Source of the DNA: an uncultured Clostridia bacterium
Lineage (GTDB): Bacteria > Bacillota > Clostridia > Peptostreptococcales > Anaerovoracaceae
Assembly (NCBI GenBank): GCA_934277655.1
Contig: CAKQVC010000140.1
Span: 1 to 5,964 of the forward strand
Direction of reading: 5' to 3'
DNA: 5,964 nt
The notes under the pieces were generated by a model, which was not told the origin of the DNA, did no database searches, and saw nothing but the letters and a program-made list of their open reading frames with translations. How positions within the stretch are numbered: the first letter of the stretch is position 1; each line of letters begins with the position of its first letter. A program made the translations under genes and the position numbers. Below are positions 1-5,838 of the stretch, in pieces.

Positions 1-1102
1 CCTCCAGCTCTTTAATGACATCATAGGTCAAGAGCTTATGTTGACAATACTTTTTATTATACCGGTTGATAAAAAGGTTCGCCAGCGGCATAATGTCATC
101 CACACGTTTCGAAAGAGAAGGAATATTGATCTGTACCACATTCAGACGATAATAAAGGTCTTCACGGAAAGTTCCCTCCTGTGCCATTTCTGCAAGGTTC
201 TTATTGGTAGCAGCAATGACCCGGACATCTACTGTCTTTGATTCCAGCCCACCGACTTTACGGACTTCTTTCGTCTCCAGAAAGCGAAGGAGTTTTACCT
301 GAAAGTCCAAAGAGGTTTCCCCGATCTCATCCAGAAATATCGTGCCGCCCTCCGCAGCTTCGATCAAACCCTTCTTGCCCATCTGCATCGCACCGGTAAA
401 TGCTCCCTTTTCATAGCCAAAAAGTTCAGATTCAAGCAGTTCAAACGGGATTGCACCGCAGTTTATCGCGATGAAAGGCTTATCGCTCCGCATGCTGTGA
501 CGATGAACAAATTTAGCGACTTCTTCCTTACCGGCTCCGGAGTCTCCGAGGATTAGCACCGTCGCCTGGAAAGGGGCAACCTTTTCTGCCAGAGTCAATA
601 CATCACGCATGCTCTTGCTTGCTGCAACAATGCCTCCATCCTTTTCCAGATCATCATCGTTATAATAAGCATAGCGATCGGTGTACAGCTGTTCTCTTTT
701 TTTTGCCATCTGCAATTCTTCCGTCAGATTATAGATTTCAGATATATCTCTGGCGTTAATAACAATTTTCTTTATTTCTCCGTCCTGATCAAAAATCGGT
801 TTTCCGGTTACCATGATATGCCGCCCTGATTTTACAACCTGACGTTTGGACACAGGAGCTTTTTGTTCTGCAACCAGATATGCAACGGAATTCGGCATCC
901 AGACCGGATTAATCAGATCTCTCATGTATTTGCCTTCCAGATCAGACTTCTTAATTTCAGCAACACGTTCATAAGAATCATTGACATAAAGGACTTTCCC
1001 ATCCTTGTCAGTAACCAAAATACCATCAAAAGACCCTTCCAGGATTTCTTCCAGTTCTGCAACCAGCTCTTTTTCATACTCAAGATCGTTTTTCTTGTTC
1101 AT
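1..1102 (-). CDS. PAS-domain sigma-54-dependent transcriptional activator, C-terminus cut off by window edge
   Basis: Reading the minus strand from ATG at 1102 gives 367 open codons running off the left edge. Residues about 15-125 look like a PAS sensor domain ([19 protein letters not shown] near the start, RDISEI at the end). A charged helical linker follows (about 124-158), then a sigma-54 AAA+ domain. Visible motifs are Walker A GDSGAGKE (186-193), the sigma-54 contact loop GAFTGA (233-238), Walker B GGTIFLDE (252-259), sensor I AATN (297-300) and the arginine-finger segment FREDLYYRL (312-320). Such proteins use ATP to open promoters held by sigma-54 RNA polymerase, with the PAS domain sensing a ligand or redox state. 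The end of the AAA+ domain and the usual Fis-type helix-turn-helix, roughly 90-110 residues, are outside the window. The start is supported by AAGGAG at 1110-1115, seven bases upstream. There is no phosphorylated receiver domain. It lies downstream of the CoA-transferase, behind a terminator and its own promoter. The family is certain; the signal and target are unknown. Confidence 0.93.
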   Translation of the reverse strand, partial: MNKKNDLEYEKELVAELEEILEGSFDGILVTDKDGKVLYVNDSYERVAEIKKSDLEGKYMRDLINPVWMPNSVAYLVAEQKAPVSKRQVVKSGRHIMVTGKPIFDQDGEIKKIVINARDISEIYNLTEELQMAKKREQLYTDRYAYYNDDDLEKDGGIVAASKSMRDVLTLAEKVAPFQATVLILGDSGAGKEEVAKFVHRHSMRSDKPFIAINCGAIPFELLESELFGYEKGAFTGAMQMGKKGLIEAAEGGTIFLDEIGETSLDFQVKLLRFLETKEVRKVGGLESKTVDVRVIAATNKNLAEMAQEGTFREDLYYRLNVVQINIPSLSKRVDDIMPLANLFINRYNKKYCQHKLLTYDVIKELE

Positions 1103-1107
1103 GGCCA

Positions 1108-1116
1108 CACTCCTTA
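1108..1116 (-). promoter_or_regulatory. Ribosome binding site of the sigma-54 activator gene
   Basis: On the minus strand a perfect AAGGAG (1110-1115) sits seven bases before the ATG at 1102. It fixes the start of the regulator gene, which has no other good start nearby. Confidence 0.8.
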
Positions 1117-1122
1117 TACTTA

Positions 1123-1134
1123 TAATTGCAATTA
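1123..1134. repeat. Perfect 12-bp palindrome in the regulator leader
   Basis: TAATTGCAATTA is its own reverse complement and lies just upstream of the regulator's ribosome binding site. Read on the minus strand the site is TGTAATTGCAATTATA. A near copy, TGTAATTGCATTAT, covers the -35 region at about 1253-1266. The shared core GTAATTGC also occurs, inverted, at 1375-1382. It may be a protein-binding site, but AT-rich palindromes also arise by chance. Confidence 0.4.
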
Positions 1135-1221
1135 CATCTTTTTTATTTCATCGGATCGGATGTTATCCTTCTAACCCGCACTGCTCTCTTGTTGTATCGA
1201 GCGTTTTCAACTATCTTTTAC

Positions 1222-1244
1222 ATTATGTTTCATTATAACATAAT
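1222..1244. promoter_or_regulatory. Inverted repeat over the -10 box, possible operator
   Basis: ATTATGTT (1222-1229) and AACATAAT (1237-1244) are perfect 8-bp inverted arms separated by seven bases. The repeat spans the -10 hexamer (1232-1237) and the expected transcription start near 1225. A repressor or an autoregulating protein bound here would block the promoter. The symmetry is directly visible; the operator role is inferred from position. Confidence 0.4.
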
Positions 1245-1261
1245 TTTCAGAAATAATGCAA
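1232..1261 (-). promoter_or_regulatory. Sigma-70/SigA-type promoter for the sigma-54 activator gene
   Basis: On the minus strand TTGCAT (1261-1256) is followed after 18 bases by a perfect TATAAT (1237-1232). TG lies one base before it, forming an extended -10 element (TGTTATAAT). The predicted start near 1225 would give a leader of about 120 bases before the ATG at 1102. The promoter sits just past the terminator of the preceding operon, so the regulator appears to be transcribed separately. No sigma-54 type -24/-12 element is seen here. Confidence 0.65.
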
Positions 1262-1287
1262 TTACAAAAAATACTGACATTAATATC

Positions 1288-1341
1288 AAAAAACAACGAA
1301 ATGCCACATCTTGCGTACCAGCCGGCCGCAGGATATGGCAT
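1288..1341 (-). terminator. Rho-independent terminator after the CoA-transferase gene
   Basis: The arms 1341-1327 and 1315-1301 pair over 15 positions in the minus-strand RNA, with one G-U wobble and one A-C mismatch, around a GC-rich loop of 11 bases. The outer stem is AUGCCA with UGGCAU. A U-rich run follows (minus strand 1300-1288, ending in six T). It lies about 50 bases past the CoA-transferase stop. The plus-strand side has no T-run, so it is directional and ends the etf/thiolase/CoA-transferase block. Confidence 0.82.
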
Positions 1342-1391
1342 CCGCCGAAGATGTATATAATATTATTGGTAAAGGTAATTGCGTTTTCTTT

Positions 1392-2711
1392 TTACAGATA
1401 GATCATACCTGATTTTTTACAATATTCTTCCCAGTCTTTTTCCAACTGCTCTCTGAATTTCGGATGTGCAATGGAAATGAGCGCTTTTGCTCTTTCTTTG
1501 ATCGGCATACCGAACAGATCAACAGCACCATATTCGGTTACAACCCAGTGAACATCCTGCCTTGTAGTTGTAACCGGTGTTCCTGGAGCAAGTACCGGAA
1601 CGATTCTGGAGATTTCACCATGTTTCGCAGTGGATGGAAGAGCGATGATCGGCTTGCCGCCTTTGGACTGTTCTGCACCTCTCATGAAGTCAAGCTGTCC
1701 GCCTACCCCTGAGAATACAGTCGTGCCTCTGGTATCTGCGTTAACCTGTCCCATGCAGTCAACTTCCAGTGCGGAACAGATAGCAACAACTTTATCGTTC
1801 TGCGCGATTACGCCTACATCATTGGTATAATCAACTGGTTTCAGTTCAATCAGGTTGTTATGGTCAACGTATCTGTAGAGTTCCTTGGTTCCCTGTACGA
1901 AGGTTGCAACGATCTTACCTTTATTGATATTTTTCCTCTTGCCGTTTACAACACCTGCTTTGATCAGCGGGATCAGGTTATCAGTAAACACTTCTGTATG
2001 TACACCCAGATCCTTCTTATCACCCAGGAACTTCAAGATTGCGTTTGGAACGCCGCCTTGTCCCATCTGGAGGCAGGAACCGTCTTCAATCAGCTGTGCA
2101 ATGTTATAGCCGATTTTTTCTACAACCGGATCGTCAGAGGAAATCGGATCGATTGCATAAATATCTTCATCATGCTCTACGAAGAAGTCGATATCGGATA
2201 CGTGTACCATGGTATCTCCGCAAAGATACGGCATGTTCTTATTAACCTGGCAGATAGAAACTCTGGCTGTTTCGATGCAGGCTTTTGCCTGGTCGCAGCA
2301 AGTACCCAGATTTACATAACCGGATTCATCTGGCGGTGTACAATAAAGCATTGTAACATCGCATCCGATTTTTTTATCTCTCATTGCCTTTGGCTGTGCA
2401 TAGAAGTGCATCGGAAGGAACTCTCCTCTACCTTCCTGTACACATGCTCTGGTATTTTTGCCAAGGAAGTAACATACCGGAACGAAATGTCCATGGTATT
2501 TCGGATCAGCGTAAGGGGCTTCTCCTACGTTTAATCCCTGAAGGATACCGACATTCTCCAGTTCCATTCCTCTTGTTTCACATAATACTTTCATCAAATA
2601 TCTCGGTTCTGCACAGTTATGACCAGGTACGACCATGTCGCCGCTTCTTACCTGCTTCACAGCTTCTTCTGCTGAAATCAGTTTGCTTTTATATATTTCT
2701 TGCCATTCCAT
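1392..2711 (-). CDS. Acyl-CoA:acetate CoA-transferase, 4-hydroxybutyrate/butyrate CoA-transferase family
   Basis: This complete 439-residue protein belongs to the class I CoA-transferases of the acetyl-CoA hydrolase / 4-hydroxybutyrate CoA-transferase (AbfT) type, which are close to this length. These cytoplasmic enzymes move CoA between acetyl-CoA and a carboxylate through a glutamyl-CoA intermediate. The expected catalytic glutamate is E240 in GVHTEVFTD. The glycine-rich segment GQGGVPNA (217-224), the CoA-site loop SGVGGQLDFMRGA (334-346) and VTEYGAVDL (391-399) also fit. I chose ATG at 2711 because AAGGAG lies ten bases upstream (2722-2727) and MEWQEIYKSK matches the usual beginning of the family. 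A GTG at 2750 would add 13 residues but has no ribosome binding site. The protein is rich in cysteine (about 15), which suits an anaerobe. It is last in its operon, 73 bp after the dehydratase gene. In a fermentative pathway it would release butyrate or a similar acid while recovering acetyl-CoA. Exact substrate (butyrate, 4-hydroxybutyrate, crotonate, propionate) cannot be read from sequence. Confidence 0.92.
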   Translation of the reverse strand: MEWQEIYKSKLISAEEAVKQVRSGDMVVPGHNCAEPRYLMKVLCETRGMELENVGILQGLNVGEAPYADPKYHGHFVPVCYFLGKNTRACVQEGRGEFLPMHFYAQPKAMRDKKIGCDVTMLYCTPPDESGYVNLGTCCDQAKACIETARVSICQVNKNMPYLCGDTMVHVSDIDFFVEHDEDIYAIDPISSDDPVVEKIGYNIAQLIEDGSCLQMGQGGVPNAILKFLGDKKDLGVHTEVFTDNLIPLIKAGVVNGKRKNINKGKIVATFVQGTKELYRYVDHNNLIELKPVDYTNDVGVIAQNDKVVAICSALEVDCMGQVNADTRGTTVFSGVGGQLDFMRGAEQSKGGKPIIALPSTAKHGEISRIVPVLAPGTPVTTTRQDVHWVVTEYGAVDLFGMPIKERAKALISIAHPKFREQLEKDWEEYCKKSGMIYL

Positions 2712-2720
2712 GATTTTTTC

Positions 2721-2728
2721 TCTCCTTA
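2721..2728 (-). promoter_or_regulatory. Ribosome binding site that sets the CoA-transferase start
   Basis: AAGGAG on the minus strand (2727-2722) is ten bases before ATG 2711. The upstream GTG at 2750 is preceded only by AT-rich sequence, so this site argues for the shorter, 439-residue product. Confidence 0.7.
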
Positions 2729-2784
2729 AATCCTTAAAAGAATCTTCCACAAATTTTCTGTTTTTAATTTAAAACATCTCAAAT

Positions 2785-3225
2785 TTATCTCATTGCAAGA
2801 GTTACATCACCAGTGCAGGCAAGCACACCCTTTGTAAACACCTGACAAGTACATGTAACGATTGCTTTATCTGCTCTTTCCTTTGCGAAGAGAGCATGAG
2901 TTTCCAATGTATCTCCCGGCAGAATCTTTGCCATGAATTTTACATTGTTCACACCCAGAAACAGAGGAACTTTCCCTGCATATCTTTCAGTCGAAAGGAT
3001 CAGGATATCCGCTGTCTGTGCCATATTTTCGACAGTATAGACACCCGGAAGCACCGGATCCCCCGGAAAATGTCCTTTGAAGATTTCTCTTTCAGGATCG
3101 ATATGCCATGTAGTTGTAATGGTTTTTTCCGGTTCCATCTGTACGACATTGTCCACAAGGAGCATTGGTTCTCTATGCGGAATAATTTTCTTAACCTCAT
3201 CGGTTGCCATCAAAACTTTTTCCAT
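2785..3225 (-). CDS. FabZ-type hotdog-fold 3-hydroxyacyl thioester dehydratase
   Basis: This complete 146-residue protein has the length and motifs of FabZ, the 3-hydroxyacyl-ACP dehydratase. Near the N-terminus is IPHREPMLLVD (15-25). The active-site block GHFPGDPVLPGVYTVENMAQ (51-70) keeps the catalytic histidine (H52) and glutamate (E66). GVNNVKFMAKILPGD (91-105) matches the usual substrate-tunnel segment. The reaction would be reversible removal of water from a 3-hydroxyacyl thioester to give a trans-2-enoyl thioester, in the cytoplasm. The ATG at 3225 has GGAG seven bases upstream; the internal ATG at 3210 has no such site. The gene lies 49 bp after the thiolase gene and 73 bp before the CoA-transferase gene, with no other fatty-acid synthesis gene in view. 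I therefore infer it may act on a CoA ester, perhaps standing in for a crotonase. The alternative is a normal FabZ placed here by chance. The family is sure; the substrate is open, so no symbol is given. Confidence 0.88.
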   Translation of the reverse strand: MEKVLMATDEVKKIIPHREPMLLVDNVVQMEPEKTITTTWHIDPEREIFKGHFPGDPVLPGVYTVENMAQTADILILSTERYAGKVPLFLGVNNVKFMAKILPGDTLETHALFAKERADKAIVTCTCQVFTKGVLACTGDVTLAMR

Positions 3226-3274
3226 TGGAATACTCCGTTCTGCCGCCTGATGCAGCGGTCTTTCTATTTGCTTC

Positions 3275-4477
3275 TTAGTCTTCGTAAATATTTTCGATCA
3301 GAGTGGACACACCCAGTCCGCCTCCGCAGCAGCTGGAGAACATACCATACTTACCGCCTCTTCTGATCAGTTCCTTCATAGTAAAGATGCAGACTCTGGC
3401 ACCAGAAGCTCCGTTTGGATGTCCGAATGCGATAGCTCCGCCGTTCGGGTTCCAGTTTTCCATGTTCATCTTTTCACCAGTAATATTTTCCATTTCCTTG
3501 ATAACAGAAAGGTTCTGTGCTGCGAATGCTTCGTTACATTCGTAAACGTCAACATCGTTCATCTTCAATCCAACTCTGCTCAGGATCTTTGTGTTGGAGA
3601 ATGCAGGTCCGATACCCATTTCTTTCGGGTCAACACCAACATCCAGACCGTATACCCATCTTGCCAGTGGTTTATATCCAAGTTCTTTTGCTTTTTCTGC
3701 AGTCATCATCAGGACGAAAGCTGCACCATCGTTCATACCGGAAGCGTTTCCTGCTGTCGTTACGCCGCCTGCATTGACCGGTCTTAATTTAGCAAGACCT
3801 TCCAGTGTTGTATTTGGACGTGGATGTTCGTCTGTATCTACGATAACCGGCTCGCCTTTCTTGGTGTATTTTACTTCTACCGGCATGATTTCATCTTTGA
3901 AATATCCTTTTTCCATGGCAGCAGCTGCTCTCTGCTGGGAACGAAGTGCGAATTCGTCACACTGTTCTCTGGTAATACCCCATTTTACAGCCATTCCATC
4001 GGAAATTTCAATCATGGACATGTTATCTTCGTCTGTAGGTGCCAGTCTTCTCGGCGCTGCTGTAGGCGGATGATCTTTATATGGTTCCACGGAAGCCGGG
4101 AATTTATAGTAGTCCTGGCTGTGTGCTTCTGCACCACCGCAAATTGCAACATCGATCACGCCTGCCTGGATCTGAAGTGCTGCGTTGTTGATACACGCGA
4201 TAGAAGAACCGCATTGCATTTCAATGAATGTAGATGAAGTTTCATAAGGCAGTCCTGCTAAAAGTGTTGCGTATCTTGCAAAGTTGTGCGTATTTACATC
4301 GCCGGATGCACTTCCTGCGAATACTGCATCAACTTTGCCCTTGTTCAGGATATCTGTCTTTTCGCAAAGTCCCTTGATTGCCATGCCTGCAAGCTGTACA
4401 GGTGTAAAAGGTCTGAGTGCGCCGCCCATTCTTCCGAATGCAGTACGCATACCATCTACAATTACTACTTCTCTCAT
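3275..4477 (-). CDS. Thiolase (acetyl-CoA C-acyltransferase family)
   Basis: This complete 400-residue thiolase has typical family length. It joins two acyl-CoA units, such as two acetyl-CoA to acetoacetyl-CoA, or runs the reverse cleavage. The nucleophilic cysteine is C89 in EMQCGSSIACI. The other catalytic residues are H353 in GGAIAFGHPNGASGAR (346-361) and C383 in SSCCGGGLG. N315 lies in CNEAFAAQ (314-321), and the N-terminal VIVDGMRTAFGRMGG fits the family. Some signature residues differ from common biosynthetic thiolases: GGAEAHS at 114-120 where GGMExMS is usual, a cysteine before NEAFAAQ, and CC in place of CI or CL before GGG. ATG 4477 has AGAGGA seven bases upstream. It is the first gene of the thiolase-dehydratase-CoA-transferase group, 49 bp before the dehydratase and 272 bp after etfA. 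Acetoacetyl-CoA formation or cleavage is likely, but a longer 3-ketoacyl-CoA or branched substrate is possible. Confidence 0.94.
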   Translation of the reverse strand: MREVVIVDGMRTAFGRMGGALRPFTPVQLAGMAIKGLCEKTDILNKGKVDAVFAGSASGDVNTHNFARYATLLAGLPYETSSTFIEMQCGSSIACINNAALQIQAGVIDVAICGGAEAHSQDYYKFPASVEPYKDHPPTAAPRRLAPTDEDNMSMIEISDGMAVKWGITREQCDEFALRSQQRAAAAMEKGYFKDEIMPVEVKYTKKGEPVIVDTDEHPRPNTTLEGLAKLRPVNAGGVTTAGNASGMNDGAAFVLMMTAEKAKELGYKPLARWVYGLDVGVDPKEMGIGPAFSNTKILSRVGLKMNDVDVYECNEAFAAQNLSVIKEMENITGEKMNMENWNPNGGAIAFGHPNGASGARVCIFTMKELIRRGGKYGMFSSCCGGGLGVSTLIENIYED

Positions 4478-4644
4478 TTCTTTTTCCTCTTTTCCTTTCG
4501 ATCTTCTGATCTGATGCTGACTTTCCAGGCGAAAGTGGGTATATCCACGGTGTCCATTTCATCAAGTCTTGCCACACAGTCGCCCGTCAGCGTTTTCATT
4601 GTTTGAATCACATATTGTCTATGTCGAAACCATCGACTCTCCAT
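4474..4644 (-). CDS. Doubtful small ORF (56 codons) overlapping the thiolase start
   Basis: An ORF starts at ATG 4644, reads MESRWFRHRQYVIQ and ends in a basic, lysine-rich tail. Its TGA overlaps the thiolase ATG in the arrangement ATGA, a common sign of translational coupling. Against it: there is no ribosome binding site at 4644 or at the internal ATG (4599), I recognise no family, and the lysine tail is simply the thiolase's purine-rich ribosome binding region read as codons. It could be a real leader peptide, a gene remnant or chance. I think chance is most likely. Confidence 0.15.
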   Translation of the reverse strand: MESRWFRHRQYVIQTMKTLTGDCVARLDEMDTVDIPTFAWKVSIRSEDRKEKRKKK

Positions 4645-4749
4645 GATTCAGGATCATTGTTTTATATGCAAGTAGCAGGAAACAGCGTTTTGCCTGTTTC
4701 TCTGCCAACTTGTATGCTTTTTTTATTTTTGTTGCTACGTTTCCTGTTC
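4478..4749. other. 272-bp gap between etfA and the thiolase gene
   Basis: This gap is unusually long for genes otherwise 21-73 bp apart. It contains the hairpin at 4675-4705, an A-rich run on the minus strand just after etfA (about 4711-4729) and the doubtful ORF at 4474-4644. I see no convincing -35/-10 pair and no good sigma-54 element. It may carry a processing site, an attenuator or a weak promoter that separates etf expression from thiolase expression. Confidence 0.5.
4675..4705. other. Stable hairpin in the etfA-thiolase gap
   Basis: GCAGGAAACAG (4675-4685) and CTGTTTCTCTGC (4694-4705) form 11 base pairs with a single bulged base and an 8-base loop. In the minus-strand RNA it is not followed directly by a U-run, so it is not a typical intrinsic terminator; partial termination, RNA processing or stabilising the etf message are possible. 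The same CAGGAAAC (4676-4683) can instead pair with GTTTCCTG (4739-4746), just past the etfA stop, giving a competing fold. Confidence 0.5.
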
Positions 4750-5817
4750 TTAGCCCCAAAGTGCCATGATTTCAGGAATTACTTTGTAAAGGTCGCCTTC
4801 AATCGCATAGTCAGCAAGCTGCATCATCGGGCATTCCGGATCCTTATTGATCGCAATGATGATCTTGGAGTTCTGCATACCTGCCTGATGCTGGATAGCA
4901 CCGCTGATACCACATGCGAAATAGATTTCCGGCTTTACGGTAGTTCCTGTCTGGCCTACCTGGTGGCTCTGGTCGATCCAGCCTGCATCAACAGCTGCTC
5001 TGGATGCACCTACCACACCGCCTACTTTATCTGCAAATTCCTGCATCAGCTTAAAGCCTTCGGCATCGCCAAGTCCTCTTCCGCCGGAGCAGATGATCTT
5101 AGCATCGGTCAGAGAAACGATTTCTTTTGCAGCTTTTACAACGTTGAGAACTTCTATGTTGATATCTTCTTTGCTGAGTTTTACCTCTACCTTAACGATT
5201 TCGCCCTTAGCACCTTCTTCTTTTTCACGTTTTGCCATAACTCCCGGTCTTACCGTTGCCATCTGTGGTCTGGTTCTAGGTGTTACGATGGTTGCCATCA
5301 GATTACCGCCAAATGCCGGTCTTGTCTGTTTTAACCCTGTGCTCTTATCTTCTCTGTCAAGGCCCTTCAGGTTTGCTGTTGTATAAGCTTCCAGATAATC
5401 CATGTAATTTGCAACATTGATATCCAGTCTCGTGCAGTCCGCTGTCAGACCAGTATTTAATCTTGCTGCAACTCTCGGTGCCAGATCTCTTCCGATGTGA
5501 GTAGCACCGAAAAGAACGATTTCCGGTTTATATTCATTGATTGCATCTGTCATAACCTTTGCATAGCCGTCTGTTGTATACTGTTCCAGCAGATCGTCCT
5601 CTAAAAGATAGACACTGTCTGCACCATAGGCAAAGAGTTCATCTGCAAGGTGGTCAACTTTGTTTCCTACAAGAACTGCACATACTTTTGTTTCGTCACT
5701 GATTTCTCTGGATAACTTATGACCTTCGCCAACCAGTTCCAGCGCCACGTTCATCAGTTTTCCCTGTCTTTGTTCTGCAAAGACCCATACATTTTTATAG
5801 CTTTCTAAATTTGCCAT
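4750..5817 (-). CDS. etfA: Electron transfer flavoprotein alpha subunit
   Basis: This complete 355-residue EtfA pairs with EtfB to carry electrons between acyl-CoA dehydrogenases and other carriers in the cytoplasm; in anaerobes the pair can bifurcate electrons from NADH to crotonyl-CoA and ferredoxin. The N-terminal domain (about 8-195) includes [26 protein letters not shown] (104-129) and [14 protein letters not shown] (164-177). The C-terminal FAD-binding domain shows CSGGRGLG (243-250), [11 protein letters not shown] (270-280), [13 protein letters not shown] (284-296), [13 protein letters not shown] (302-314) and [21 protein letters not shown] (323-343). Residues about 133-160 form an extra loop compared with the shorter EtfA versions I know. 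ATG 5817 is 21 bp after the etfB stop, with AAGGG seven bases upstream. Whether it bifurcates cannot be decided without most of EtfB and the partner dehydrogenase. Confidence 0.96.
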   Translation of the reverse strand: MANLESYKNVWVFAEQRQGKLMNVALELVGEGHKLSREISDETKVCAVLVGNKVDHLADELFAYGADSVYLLEDDLLEQYTTDGYAKVMTDAINEYKPEIVLFGATHIGRDLAPRVAARLNTGLTADCTRLDINVANYMDYLEAYTTANLKGLDREDKSTGLKQTRPAFGGNLMATIVTPRTRPQMATVRPGVMAKREKEEGAKGEIVKVEVKLSKEDINIEVLNVVKAAKEIVSLTDAKIICSGGRGLGDAEGFKLMQEFADKVGGVVGASRAAVDAGWIDQSHQVGQTGTTVKPEIYFACGISGAIQHQAGMQNSKIIIAINKDPECPMMQLADYAIEGDLYKVIPEIMALWG

Positions 5818-5838
5818 TGCTCTTCCCTTTCCTCTATG

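Noticed and set aside
863..1174. Plus-strand ORF of 103 codons over the regulator start
   Set aside because: It is antisense to the PAS domain and regulator promoter region, with no family resemblance.
1292..1306. TGGCAT...TTGT on the minus strand, resembling a -24/-12 element
   Set aside because: The spacing is one base short, the -12 GC is missing, and the sequence is explained by the terminator arm and its T-run.
1860..2534. Plus-strand ORF of 224 codons
   Set aside because: It lies fully opposite the CoA-transferase gene, whose motifs are unmistakable. The plus-strand product is cysteine-rich with no recognisable domain, and there is no ribosome binding site.
2712..2750. 13-residue N-terminal extension of the CoA-transferase from GTG 2750
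   Set aside because: It has no ribosome binding site, it would include the AAGGAG site itself as codons, and the family normally begins at MEWQ-like sequence.
4570..4585. Sigma-54-like GG-N10-GC spacing on the minus strand upstream of the thiolase gene
   Set aside because: Only the GG and GC dinucleotides and a few other positions fit; the TGGCAC and TTGC blocks are poorly matched.
4603..5334. Plus-strand ORF of 243 codons
   Set aside because: It is mostly antisense to etfA and has phenylalanine/cysteine-rich low-complexity composition, typical of a shadow frame.
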